DNA from: Camarhynchus parvulus
Taxonomy: Eukaryota; Chordata; Aves; Passeriformes; Thraupidae
Direction of reading: 5' to 3'
Assembly (NCBI RefSeq): GCF_901933205.1
Contig: NC_044591.1
Span: 5,092,001 to 5,156,000 of the forward strand
Length of the DNA stretch: 64,000 bases
The position numbers were made by a program, and so were the translations under genes. The notes below the pieces were generated by a model. It searched no databases and was not told where the DNA came from. It saw only the letters and a program-made list of their open reading frames with translations. Below, in pieces: positions 45,600 to 56,467 of the stretch; position 1 is the stretch's first letter; the number at the start of each line of letters is the position of its first letter.

Positions 45600-46600
45600 T
45601 CACAAGTTCATAAGGACGGATCCCTGGGTAGGACTTTTATTAAGTCTTTTCTATTTACTTCCTACCTAGATAAGATCTTAATCACAGCCCCCAAATTATC
45701 CGCAATGACATTTATCAACTCCAGTCATCTTTTCTTTAGCGTGCTCCGCCTGACCAGTCGGCTTTTCTTCCACCCCTTCCTTTCAATGGAAGTTAATTTC
45801 GAGTACATGATTTATCTTGCTGGGCTAACAGCACTGAGGCAGCCCACCTTTTCAAAGGGCTGGCCAGGGAGTGAATTATAGCCGAGTTGTCCGGTGATTG
45901 CGTTCCGTGGGGAAGGAGAATAGGCAGCCAGTGTGTTGCCCCGATGTGGCGCTGGGACCTTTTCAACGAGGGAAGAAAAAAAGATTGGGCCTCTGACCGT
46001 GGGGCTGACAGGCAGGCGTTATATCAGCAGACAAAGGCTCGAATACCTGAAAGGATCAGAACTCCATGTACTCCGAGATGTGATGTTGTTTACAACACCA
46101 TACGCTGACCCTACCCCCGAATTTACATGATATCGGTGCAGCGCTCCTTTAACCTCTCCTCATTCTTCTTCCTGCATCCTTGCATGGCCATTAGCATAGG
46201 GAGAATTAGCCAGGGCCACATTAAAGGCAGCAGCAGCAGCAGCACTTTGAAATCCTTCGCACGCATGGCCGCCGCGATGTGTAATTTCCCTGCACGCCCT
46301 GGGTATATCCAGGGGCTCTGTTTGGTTTGGCAGTGGGTTTCATTCAGTATCTATTAACATTCAACTTCTATTTGTAAAGGGCATGTACAACCCACTCAAG
46401 TACATATTTGGCACAAGCCACAGTCATTTAGTGTTGGTCCAGGAGTACAGCTGGTGCCATCTGGGGCGGGATAATGGGAATCTTTCACAGAGCTGTGTTT
46501 TCATACTCCTTGTTCCTTCTCTGCCTCACACAAACGGGGGCGGTTATGAATATGCTGCATTTCAGAGTTAGGGGCTTGTCCAGAGCCACAAACTCCAACT
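45600..46600. promoter_or_regulatory. strong candidate conserved non-coding element / enhancer cluster
   Basis: About 1 kb of clean DNA with scattered CpGs, a GATA-like AGATAAGATCTTAATCAC near 45668, CATTAGCATAGGGAGAATTA near 46189, (CAG)5 near 46229 and GCACGCATGGCCGCCGCGAT near 46258. A 115-codon frame (45534-45881) begins in an A-rich tract and is not protein-like. It resembles developmental regulatory DNA; that is inference, to be tested by alignment with chicken or lizard. Confidence 0.5.
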
Positions 46601-47449
46601 GCATGAGGAGGGGGATCTCTCCTGCAGCCTGGGAGGTGCCGTTTCAAACAGGCACCCCAAATATGCAGAGCCCTGGCTACCAAGGGCTAAACAGCACAAA
46701 AACCCGACGGATTTGCAAGCACGAGGAAGATTTCCAGCACTTTCTGGTTTAATTCCAGAAAATGAGGCATTTCCTTGCTGATAATTCCACTTTCCTTACC
46801 AACAGGGCTGGGGAATTGAGAAGCTGGGGCTTGCCTGAGGAAGAGGGAGAGAATTTCTCTAACATAACAGAAGATTCTGCGGGGTTTTAGTGCCAAAGTC
46901 TCAGCTGGTTCTTAACACACATCACTGCCCGAGTCGGCGGTGAAAGGAAATTTTGTACACACAGAAATCACTTGACACTGTTGAAAAACCTGGGGCCAGA
47001 GGACTGGCAGGGTTCTGCAGCCACTGGGCTGTTTATTTTCCTGCCCTGGGAGTTATTCGAGACGGGACCCTGCGCGACTCTGCCGTTGACTTGGAAGAAA
47101 TAAAAACCTTCCACATTCCAGTTGGTTCATCCACTCCCACCCTCCCTGGAAGAGCCTGCAGAGCAGGGACAGCCTGCCCCAGACCTGCCTGGGACCCTCA
47201 GCTTGGTGTCCCAACCCTTGGAGCCAGGGTCTGTTCCTGAACTGAACCAACACACAACGGGGATGAACCTCCACAGCCGCTCTGAAAGGCAGAGGAGTGA
47301 GTGCAGCCACAAGAAATCCACAAATCCACTGAGGGAACTGTTCTTAGCATCAAATTCTATTTGAAAGAAATATACAGGGGTGGAATGCTAAGAAATAATT
47401 ACATTTCTGGGCAGTACCAGAGCAGGGATCCTTTCTAGAAAGAGATTTT
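46601..47449. other. unique sequence, no supported gene
   Basis: Single-copy DNA with no repeat and no credible frame. Confidence 0.45.
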
Positions 47450-47545
47450 AATGCCATATCCTAACTGGTTTATTTCAATGCCATATCCCAGCTGTTTTAT
47501 TTCAATGCCAAATCCCAATTGGTTTATTTTAATGCCATAACCCTG
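47450..47545. repeat. tandem repeat, ~32-bp unit, three copies
   Basis: AATGCCATATCC(C/T)A followed by CTGGTTTATTTC repeats three times with a partial fourth (AATGCCATAACCC). Confidence 0.9.
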
Positions 47546-48847
47546 TAACCCCTGCACCCCAAAAAGCCAAGAGAACAGGAGCCACCCTCCACCATGCCCA
47601 CCTGGTCAAGCCAAGCACCCGCTTTGCTCCTCTCTTTTAACCAGGTGGAATTTGTTTTCTCGATGGATTCTCCATGCAAAGATGCACATTTCAGTTTGGG
47701 GTTTTTTTCGGGGTTTCAGGGGTGGCTGGCACCCCTTTGAAGACACCGATGACATTTTGGAAGGTCCATGGCAGATTAGCCATGAAAGCAACACCCAGAA
47801 TTTGCCACACAAACCCGCCCAACCTCCAAAACCCAGCGCTGCCCTGCTCGTCACCAACACCAAACACAGGCAGAGCCTCCTAAACGTTTCCATTTCCCAG
47901 CAGGATTTTTAAAATGCTTCTCCCCACTGCCCACGTTGCTGCAGCCTTTGTTGCGCTCCATGGAAAGCAGAAAATTCAGCAGCTGCATTCCTCCCACTGC
48001 CACCAGCACGCCCCAGCTCGTGGCCGGCCGACGGCGACTCTTTGCCTCTTTCTGATTCTGATCAAACGCCTGAAATCACATCCAGTGGATAAAAACATTC
48101 TGATTTTTTTGGCCTGAATCATGATTTCCCCCCTCTCTGTCTCACATCACGAAGCTGCAGCTGTTAGAACTGACCCAGAGCAGAGCCACTCCATAATAAT
48201 TGTCCATCTGAGCTGGGCTGGGAGAAGAAGGGAATTTTTGGGGGGTTCTTTCACTCTCAACTTGCAGCAGGAGCAGCTTCCCAAGGAGAGCTGAAACGTG
48301 AGCTCCATTATTCTGCACGGTGCCATATCTGTGCTGCACACAGAAGCTGAACACGAATTCTTGGGGATGGTTTTATGTCCAAATAGGAAATTAAATTCTG
48401 TCACAGCAGGCACGAAATTCCCAAATGCTGCTCCTCCTACCAGGAGAGTTGCTAACATGGAAAAACAAGGGCTAAACAGGCAGAATGCAAAATATTTGTG
48501 GAAATTATCAGTACTAGAGATAGAGTTATAATATAATTAAGTGTTCCACTAGAGAAAAATGAGTTGATAACCAAAATAAACATCCATCCCTTAGTCAGCC
48601 TTTGTTGGGTGTGGATATTTGGGTTCACCAGTAGCCATTGATAAGGGAATGATGAAATCACTGAGCTCCTACTGGGTTATTAAAAGATATCCAACTTCTT
48701 GAAACTTTGCAAATCCCAAATTAACAACTGAAGAAGCCATCACATGTAGACAAAAAAGTATTTCCAGGCTTTGCTGACGTAAAGTTGGCCAACATTTTAT
48801 GACGAGGAAGAGAGTTGGTGACAAAACTGCATTTCTGTTTTACAGAT
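47546..48847. other. unique sequence; holds the source copy of a 33-bp word
   Basis: Single-copy DNA with a CpG patch near 48015-48035. Positions 48363-48395 are identical to 51006-51038, where the same 33 bases interrupt a CR1 element. As the word here is embedded in unique sequence, this is the likelier source. No gene seen. Confidence 0.45.
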
Positions 48848-49075
48848 ACACACGATCCCAGAATCCCAGAATCTCTGAGTTTGGAAAAGCTCTCCAAGAC
48901 CATCCAGTCCAGCCTGTGACCCGTCCCCACCTTGTCACCAGCCCAGAGCACTGAGTGCCACATCCAGGCCTTCCTTGGACGCCTCCAGGGATGGGGACTC
49001 CAAACCTCCCTGGGCAGCCCCTGCCAAGCCCTGAGCACCCTTTCCATGGGGAATTTCCTCCTGAATGAAAAGGGA
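48848..49075 (-). mobile_element. CR1 LINE 3' fragment
   Basis: Minus-strand CR1: GATCCCAGAATCCCAGAATC tail, CCATCCAGTCCAGCCTGTGA, GAGTGCCACATCCAGGCCTT, CCTCCAGGGATGGGGACTCC and CCTCCCTGGGCAGCCCCTGC. It is 5'-truncated after the TTCCTCCTGA block. Confidence 0.9.
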
Positions 49076-49252
49076 GGAAAATCACTGCTGCTAATAAGAT
49101 AAAGTTATTTTAGAAAGTTAAAACTGTCTATACCAACATTTGAGCATAAAATTTGCTCTCATTTTAAATGAAGACCATCTCACAACAAACTCACGATTTA
49201 CAAATTGTAAATACAGCTCCTATTTTTACTGAAAACTCTGTGAAAGAAACAA

Positions 49253-49501
49253 AAAAAAAAAAAAAGACTAACCTCCACTCTAAAACCTCTATCTTATTTT
49301 ATATACATCAGTATATTCTAAAACCTTAAACTCTAAGTTTTCTACCATGAGATATTACACACTTCTATTCAAACTCCACACCCATAATCATAATTTTATC
49401 ATTCCATTTTGGAAGCCTTCTCCACAGCCTCAGGTCAATGCAGTGTTCTCTTAGGGGTCAACACAGAAAGCCTGAAATTCTCAACAACCACAATTCCAAC
49501 A
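49253..49501 (-). mobile_element. 5' LTR fragment related to the 6.4-kb and 61.9-kb copies
   Basis: Read on the minus strand it starts TGTTGGAATTGTGG at 49501, passes CTGAGGCTGTGGAGAAGGCT and GGGTGTGGAGTTTGAATAGA, and ends after the TATA region in an A-run (49248-49265), where the other copies have a purine microsatellite. Only the 5' (U3) part remains. Confidence 0.65.
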
Positions 49502-49639
49502 CTGGGTTCCTCCCAAAGCACATCCAAGAAGGGAACTCTGTTCTGTTAGAGTCAGAGTGCTCTGCTCTCTCTCATTATTCATACCCTTGGGTTTCAACAA
49601 TGTAAGGAATAAACTGCAGAGGTGAAGAGGGGAAAAATA

Positions 49640-50000
49640 ATTAGGAGTGCAACAAAATGCACGAGCACATTAAGGTGTTAAAAGGGTTGGAGGTGTGAAG
49701 GCCAAAAATAAACATTCTGCTTAATATCTCAAGGTAATGTTTTGATGTGTGCTAAGCGAATCAATATTTGAAATCGTGGTAGGAGCTTGCATTTCCAGCT
49801 GGTGCAAAGGAATAAAAATGGAACAGATTGTATTTAGGGCAAACCCTACCACTGCAGGCTCTGCAACAGCACAAGTTTGCATTTAGTGGCACATAAATGG
49901 TGTTATTCTTTGTTGACATTAGGATTAACTTTGTGGATTGACGCTAAAGAACTGTAAAAAGAGTTTTAAAACCTCCTCACTTTTGTGATCTCTCCTTAAC
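49640..50000. promoter_or_regulatory. candidate conserved non-coding element
   Basis: Quiet DNA with GTGCTAAGCGAATCAATATT, GAGCTTGCATTTCCAGCTGG, TTTGTTGACATTAGGATTAA and TGGATTGACGCTAAAGAACT. Homeodomain and forkhead-like words are present, with no repeats and no frame. Conservation inferred. Confidence 0.4.
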
Positions 50001-50877
50001 CACAGCAGCTACTGTAAGCTACCCTGGCTGCCCATAAAGACAACTGGATTTTGAGGGTTTTTGAAGCAGGATCCTCCCAGGCATGCTCCAGTTTGGAAAA
50101 TGCCATTGCAGGGGCTGCTGGAATGGACCTGCTGGGACTTTCCCTCGTCTCAACTAATAAAATTAGAAAACTTCCCAAAAAACCCCTAAAAACCTACCAC
50201 AAGAGCAATGCTGTTCTACTTGTGCTCCCTGGATTGGAAGCCACTCCAAGGACCAGCAGAAAGTGAAATTTTTTTTGAGGGGAAAGAAAAAAAGAAAGTA
50301 AACCAAGCAAACAGCTGATGGAATCCTCCAGTGAGTTTCAGTTTAGCTTCTCTCCCCCCAGAGTTACAGTCCTGAGGCTCTCAGGACATTCCTGATGGAC
50401 AGAGCATCCCAGCAGCCCAAATCTGGTGCCATGCCCAGCTGTAGGAAACCCCTCCACCCTCAAAGAATAAACATCTCAGCTCCAGATTGGGATGGCTGGA
50501 TGGTGTGTGCCTGTCAGGAGCAAAAAGAGAAATCTTTTCCTGGCATCCAGGGAATGACCCTGAATGTGCTGTCACAGAAAAAACAACCAAGAGACTTTGT
50601 AAAACCATGGGACAGGTGGAGGGCAGTGCCCAGTGGGGCAAGCATCCTTGATTTTGGTGTGTTTCAGGAATGCAGGAAGCTCAGTTTCCTTCAGAACTGT
50701 GTCCTTTGTGCCCAGGCATAATTTATTCACTCATCCAACTTCCAAAGAGCTAAAGGGAGCTGAACACTGAACTGAGCCAGGCCTGCTTTCATCTGAAACA
50801 GCAAAATTTCCGTGGTTAACTCAGTTTAAACTCAATAAAATAAAAAACAACTTTGATTAGACCTAGTTAGGGCAAAT
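50001..50877. other. unique sequence, no supported gene
   Basis: Single-copy DNA; a short A/G run at about 50270-50300. Nothing else seen. Confidence 0.45.
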
Positions 50878-51128
50878 TCCCCTTCCCTGGAGGGTGGGGA
50901 GGCCCTGTCACAGGCTTCTGAGAGAAGCTTTGGCTGTTCCATCCCTGGAAGTGTCCATGGCCAGGCTGGACAGGGCTTGGAGCAACCTGGGAGAGTGAAA
51001 TTTTGGGGGATGGTTTTATGTCCAAATAGGAAATTAAACGTGGAAAGTGTCCCTGCCATGGCAGGGGTGGAATGAGATGATCTTTCAGGTCCCTTCCCAC
51101 CCAAACCATTCCAGGATTCTGTGATTCC
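50878..51128 (+). mobile_element. CR1 LINE 3' fragment interrupted by a ~42-bp insertion
   Basis: Sense CR1: CCCTTCCCTGGAGGGTGGGG, GGCCAGGCTGGACAGGGCTT, GGAGCAACCTGGGAGAGTG, then after the insertion GTGGAAAGTGTCCCTGCCAT to the tail CCAGGATTCTGTGATTCC. The interruption (about 50998-51039) contains a 33-bp exact copy of 48363-48395, and GTG flanks both sides. Confidence 0.9.
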
Positions 51129-51399
51129 AAGCAGAGGAGAGGGGGAAACAGCTCAGCCAAGCCACCAAGGCCCAGCCACGCTCAGGGAACAAAGTCACTA
51201 CTCAAAGCAAACCTGGGACAGCCCCAGTGACACCTGGAGCTCACCCTCAGGACCAACAGATGCCAGCCTAAGGCTCAGGCTTTCCAGGGAGCCAAATTCC
51301 AAGGCAGCAGAGCCTCTGTGCCGAGGGCTTGTCCCCAGCCATGGAGAAGGTCCATCCTCACGGCCAATCTGACAAACGATTATGATTACTATTATTTTT
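51129..51399. other. unique sequence, no feature seen
   Basis: GC-leaning single-copy DNA between a CR1 and a candidate conserved block; no frame with recognisable product. Confidence 0.45.
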
Positions 51400-51459
51400 T
51401 TATTATTTTTTTTTAAAGTGGGGGCCTGTTCTCTCTGGGTCACTTTGCTCCAGCCTGCC

Positions 51460-51725
51460 CAACCCTGGTAATAATGAGCCGAGGCTGGTTAAGCAGCTAA
51501 TTAGCATGCCGTTTGTTAGGCGAGTTAAGAACGTAATTACTGCGAGTAGGCAGAGCCTGCCGGTGGAATGCATTTTGAAGGTTACCATAGGAATCCTTCC
51601 TCGCTCTATTCATTCCCAGTGTAATACTAATCACTATCATAAGGAAAGGATTGCTTGGATATAGACTGTAGGTTAACATCTGATTAGATTGCCAGGGAAC
51701 AAAGCCATCCAGGCACTTTGTTTGT
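51460..51725. promoter_or_regulatory. candidate conserved non-coding element
   Basis: Contains the perfect palindrome GCTAATTAGC (51496-51505), a homeodomain-type site, followed by GCATGCCGTTTGTTAGGCGA, GTAATTACTGCGAGTAGGCA and AGTGTAATACTAATCACTAT. It is free of repeats and frames, with CpGs kept inside AT-rich context, which is unusual for neutral DNA. Enhancer function is inferred. Confidence 0.45.
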
Positions 51726-51895
51726 TAACCCTTTTGGGGCCTGCACCAGTGTCCTGACCTGGGGGAAGAGCTCCCTGCTGCTGGGTCCCCCTCCCTGCCC
51801 TGCTTGGAGTCCCTGCTGCAGGGCTCAGGGCTGGGGTGGAGGAGGGCAGGATAAGGGCTGCCTCCAAACGGGCTGGAATTAGGGAGGGGTTCACC

Positions 51896-52490
51896 CCAAG
51901 TGGCACAGGAAGCCATCCTTCCTTGCTTTTGTCACTTGGATGTCCCCAGCTGGCACAAAGAGCCATCCTTCCTTGCTTTTGTCACTTGGAGGGCCCCAAA
52001 AGGCAAAACAAGCCATCCTTCCTTGGTGTTGTCACTTGGAGGTCCCCAACTGGCACAAAAAGTAACTGCGTTTGTCACTTGTAGATCCCCAAATGGCACA
52101 ACGAGCCACCCTTCCCTGCTTTTGTCACTTGGAGGTCTCCAAAAGACACAATGAGCCACCCTTCCATGCTTTGGTCACTTGGAGGTTTCTAACTAGCACA
52201 AAGAGCCATCCTTCCCTGTTTTGTCATTTGGAGGTCCCCAACTGGCCCAAAGCGCCATCCTTCACTGCATTTATCCCTTCTAGGTCCCCAAAAGACACAA
52301 CAAGCCATCCTTCCCTGCTTTTGTCTCTTGTAGGTCCCTAACTGACACAACGAGCCACCCTTCCATTCTTTTATCCCTTGTAGGTCCCCAGAAAGCACAA
52401 AGAGCCATCATTCCCTGTTTTTGTCACTTGGAGGTCCCCAACTGGCACAACGAGCCGTTCTTCCCTGCTTTTCTCACTTGGAGGCCTGTC
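51896..52490. repeat. minisatellite, ~59-60-bp unit, about 10 copies
   Basis: The unit is CAAAGAGCCATCCTTCCCTG, CTTTTGTCACTTGGAGGTCC and CCAACTGGCA. Copies differ by substitutions and 1-7-bp indels; the copy near 52035-52090 lacks part of the CATCCTTCC segment. Head-to-tail with no spacers. Confidence 0.95.
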
Positions 52491-52796
52491 AGGGATAAGT
52501 TGAACTGGGTAATTCCAAGATCTAAAAAACCCTAACTGGGGAAAACTAAAGCGCAGAATTCCACCATTTTTATTTCTGTGAAAACCACGTTTCCTCAAGG
52601 TTTCAGTGTGAGATCCTGCCACAAAAACCCCCTGGGCATGGACTCATCTGAGGGCTGTCCCAGCTCAGCACTCACAGGGGGCTCAGAGGGAAAAGCCAAC
52701 CACCACCTGGGAAAGCACCAACATGCGCCCCCATCCCAAATTATTCCAGGGAATCCTGGGCAAGCCTGTGCAGATACCACAGCCCCAGGGGGCCTG
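52491..52796. other. unique sequence, no feature seen
   Basis: Single-copy DNA between two minisatellites. Confidence 0.45.
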
Positions 52797-52975
52797 ATGG
52801 GACAGACAGGAGCTCTCAGGAACATCTCCATGCTCCTTCAATGCCCCAAGGGACGCTGGTGGGACAGACAGGAGCTCTCAGGAGCATCTCCATGCTCCTT
52901 CAGTGCCTCAAGGGACACTGGTGGGACAGACAGGAGCTCTCAGGAACGTCTCCATGCTCCTTCAATCCCACCAGC
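52797..52975. repeat. tandem repeat, 62-bp unit, three copies
   Basis: GGGACAGACAGGAGCTCTCA, GGAACATCTCCATGCTCCTT and CAATGCCCCAAGGGACGCTG repeat three times at 62-bp spacing; the third copy is incomplete. Few differences between copies suggest a fairly recent origin. Confidence 0.95.
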
Positions 52976-53339
52976 AGGAGAACCCCAAGGTGCTCCAACC
53001 CCAAAGTTCTCTCCCACCCTCCCAGAGCCCAGTGCCACTCCTGGTGGGTGAGGACCAGCCAAAGGCTGGGAACTTCTCCCTTTTGTCAGGCAGGAAAGCC
53101 AGGAACGTTTGTCCTTTGTTCCCCTGCCCCCAAAGTCGCAGCCAGAGCTCTCAGCTCTGCTCTAAAGAGCCCTGGATGTTCATTAAATCGCCTCTGCATA
53201 TTTTGCTCCTTTATTTTTTTTTCCCCTCTCTTTTTTTTTTTTTTTTTTTTTTAATATATCCCCCCTCGAGGCTGCCTACCAAAATCTCCCCGTGGTGTTC
53301 CTTAGCTCTTATCCTAAAAGTGCTGCAAGAATGAAGTGG
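52976..53339. other. unique sequence with T-run
   Basis: GC-leaning single-copy DNA with a T-run at about 53230-53252. No gene seen. Confidence 0.4.
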
Positions 53340-53605
53340 TGAATGCCCCAATCTGAGAGCATTCTGTGGCCAGCCCCACGCTGTTCGCAGCCTCGGTGGG
53401 AATTTACAATTCATCGGCGACCAAACTCTTTGAATGTTATCAACACATCTTTCCCCTGGCACACGAGAGTGTGACTTATGAGGAGAGGAGCAATTTGTTT
53501 CATGAATTTCATCCTTTGTTATTGAAAGCTGCTGGATTTGGCTGTATAAAGACCCTTCGCCATTAAGCCGCGGGGGCAGAAGCATCCCATGGGCTGACAA
53601 GTTTG
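53340..53605. promoter_or_regulatory. candidate conserved non-coding element
   Basis: Clean DNA including GCTGTTCGCAGCCTCGGTGG, ACAATTCATCGGCGACCAAA, GAGTGTGACTTATGAGGAGA and ACCCTTCGCCATTAAGCCGC. Several CpGs persist in otherwise neutral composition, and no repeat enters it, although both flanks are repeat-bearing. The 66-codon frame at 53366-53566 lacks splice sites. Regulatory role inferred. Confidence 0.45.
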
Positions 53606-53914
53606 TTTGCTTGTTATTATTATTTTTAAATACAAATTACTTTGAAAGTAGCATTATGGAGGGTTCTGAAGGGGCTTTAAGGAAAGCTTGTGCTGTTTTC
53701 CAAAAGATTTGGGAATATGGAGGAAAATGCATGGAGCAACCCATGACCTCAGTTCAACAGGGAAATATCAGCTGAATTTTAACCAAATGAATGAATATTA
53801 TTCAGTGGTTTCACATTGCCCAATCCAGTGTACCTCTAAAAAACTCTGTTTAATAGAAAACACAGATGTTAATAGAAAATATAGATGAAAATATAGAAAA
53901 TATGGATGCTATAA
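53606..53914. other. unique sequence with short AAATATAGA minirepeats
   Basis: Single-copy DNA; TTAATAGAAAACACAGATG-type words repeat irregularly at 53848-53905 next to the CR1 tail that follows. Confidence 0.4.
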
Positions 53915-54022
53915 TCTAGTTGAGGTGTTAGGGCATAGGTTGGACTCAATGATCTCAGAGGTCTCTTCCAACCTCATTATTCTGTGATTCTGTGATTTTG
54001 TGACCCTGTGATTCTGTGTATT
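53915..54022 (+). mobile_element. CR1 LINE extreme 3' end
   Basis: TTGGACTCAATGATCTCAGA, GGTCTCTTCCAACCTCATTA and the octamer tail TTCTGTGATTCTGTGATTTT, then GTGACCCTGTGATTCTGTG. Only about 70 bp of body plus about five tail octamers remain. Confidence 0.9.
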
Positions 54023-55991
54023 AAAGCAGGAATCTGTCTGGTGTCTTTAAAATCTAAAATGGCAAAGGAGCATCAGTGTGAAAAGGCAGTTTGGCATTGA
54101 CTAAACAGCTCCTTTTTTTAGCTTGAGAACGCTGTCTGCTCAAATGAGAGGCTTGGTTTGTAAATAAAAGTCTCCAGAGTAAGGGGGAAATTGAAATGAA
54201 TATTTAAGGGTACTGAAATTATGAAATAATTCATGCTCAAACCAAATGCAGAGTGTTTGGAATGGGAGATTCTGAGGGATCCAGAGCAGGGTTGGGCTCT
54301 GAGTTCTGCCCCAAAATTCCAATTCCCAGTGTTGGCCAGCCCTGCACAGGTGAGCAGCAGGTAAAAAACTCCATCAAGGCACTGATTCCAGCTCCAGGAA
54401 TATCCTCCCAAACCTTCTTGCATTTATGAATTAACACAAATTCTGTGGAAGAACAACTCTGGGTTTTCCTTGTGAACTGAGTCAATTTTAGGCAGAAAAT
54501 AAATTGTATTACCTGAGATAGCGAGGAGCTAGATGAGTTCTTTCATGGGAAGTTTGGGAAAAGTTTTGTTTGCATTATTCCAAATATGTAAAGAAAACCC
54601 TCAAAACATTGCTCTGACCATTTATTTTCTCAAGTTTGTGTACTGGAACAAGAAGCCAGGAAGCTCAGAGAAATAATATCTCAACCCAGCTTCCCCAGAT
54701 TACCAGAACCAACAAGAAACAGAAAAAAAAAAAAGTTCTTTGGGAACTATTGTTCTCCAGGCAGTTCTTTCACTCCATTTTTGGCTAATTAAATTAATCT
54801 GGTAAGCAGGTGTAAACCCACTTGTTTGGGTGGCTAAAAGGAGAGATTGGAGGTATTTGCACAGTGAGAGATTTGTACAGGGGAGCATTAAACCCTATCA
54901 ACAAGAGGAAACTCCACTCAGGATGCAGAAAATCCTGTTTAGCACTTCCCAAATCTCACCAAGGCCGCCTCTAATCCAGCAGCCCAGCCCCGAGGTGAGG
55001 TTTAGCTGTCTGCCTGGGAAGCTGCAAAGCTCTGCTGGGCATGTTTCACTTGGTTCATGCTCTATGAGATAAATAAAAACAGAAATACTGCTGGCATTTG
55101 CATGGGGAATGCCCAGCCAGCAGCACCCTCAGCTTTCATTCAGGACCAGCTCAAGACCAAACTTTTATTGCAATAAGGAATTTTTTCCACGTGCAGAAAT
55201 AGAAACCGACCAGGGTACCAATAAACACAGCATCACACAGCCCGGGCATCACCAGAGGCACAGAAGGGGTTAATAAAAATATCAGAGAGGGGGGAAAAAT
55301 AGAAATATTTTCAGCAAAGAGGCAGAATTCAGTTTCACCTCCATAGTTGTGATGGTATCACCCGCAGTCTGGTTTGGTGCAATTGTTCTGGTTTGGCACC
55401 AAGGAATAGCAGCTAACTTGAAAAAAAAAGAGGGTTTTGCCCTTTCTATGGGTTAAAACCATGCTGGAGAAGAATGAGACCATCACAGGAGTGCAAAGGG
55501 AGCTGGACCCAACCTCCAGCCCTTGGGACCCCACAGAGAGCAGAACTTCCAACGCCCCAAGATCACTGTGTGCCACCAACCAGCCATGCCTGTCCCTCCC
55601 TTCTGTAGCCCAAAAGTGCTGCTGTGAACCCCCAAAAGGAGTGGGACAACATTCATCCCTCAAGGTGGGATGGCAGTGATGCCCCAGGTTTTGGCTTTTC
55701 TGTTTTTCACATTCTGTGCTGCTTTAGTGGGTGGGTCTGGGCTCACATCAGGGGATGGTGAGCTCTGTGCACAGAGCAGGGAGACAAAACAATTCCTGCT
55801 CCAGCTGGGCACCAAGGACAAATGATCCAAATCTCAGCCCAGGAGCACAAACACCGTGGGCTGGAGAGAGAAAAACAAGCAGGATGGGACTGCATGGGCT
55901 AAAGCTGGAATTGGACAATTAAGTCCAAGATGCAAATGAAGCAGAACTGATAAAAGCGAAAGACTCCAGGAGTGATTGTGCATTTTATGCC
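54023..55991. other. unique sequence, no supported gene
   Basis: Two kilobases of single-copy DNA with no recognisable element beyond short A-runs (54721-54734). No credible coding frame. Confidence 0.45.
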
Positions 55992-56080
55992 CATTTTGGT
56001 TCTGGTTCATCTTGGTTCATTTTGGGACCATTTTGGTTCATCTTGGGTTCATTTTGTGACCATTTTGCTTCATCTTGGGT
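55992..56080. repeat. tandem repeat, ~31-bp unit, about three copies
   Basis: CCATTTTGGTTCATCTTGGG followed by TTCATTTTG repeats almost three times with small differences. Confidence 0.9.
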
Positions 56081-56467
56081 GCAGCCCTGGCTGGGCTCTT
56101 GTGCTGCCCAAGGTGGATCCATTGAGAAGGAAATCCTTTTAATAAATCCCTGCTTTATTCTTTTAATCCATCTAGTTTCTGTTCTAGGTCAGCCTTCACA
56201 AGGCATCAGCAGAACCAGCTGGGAATGCTGTGAGGGTGAGCTCAGGGGGAGGAGGAGGAGGAGGAGGAGGAGGAGGAGGGGATCCCAGTGACACAAATGT
56301 GTGTCCCCTGTCCCCGCAGTGCTGGGACCCTGCCAACACCCAGAGGAAGCATTCGGGGTGGCAGCAGTGGTGGCAGTGCCTGTGGGCTCCTGGAGACTTT
56401 AGATCTCTCACAACATCCCTGCTCCTCCAGCTCCCACCCAGCTCAGCCCCTGAGGGCAGCTGAGCCA
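56081..56467. other. unique sequence with (GGA)n
   Basis: Single-copy DNA containing about ten GGA triplets at 56249-56279. No gene seen. Confidence 0.45.

Noticed and set aside
51896..52490. Regular ~60-bp spacing suggesting a CRISPR array
   Set aside because: The whole unit repeats with no unique spacers; this is vertebrate DNA and a minisatellite. The same applies to 20598-20964.
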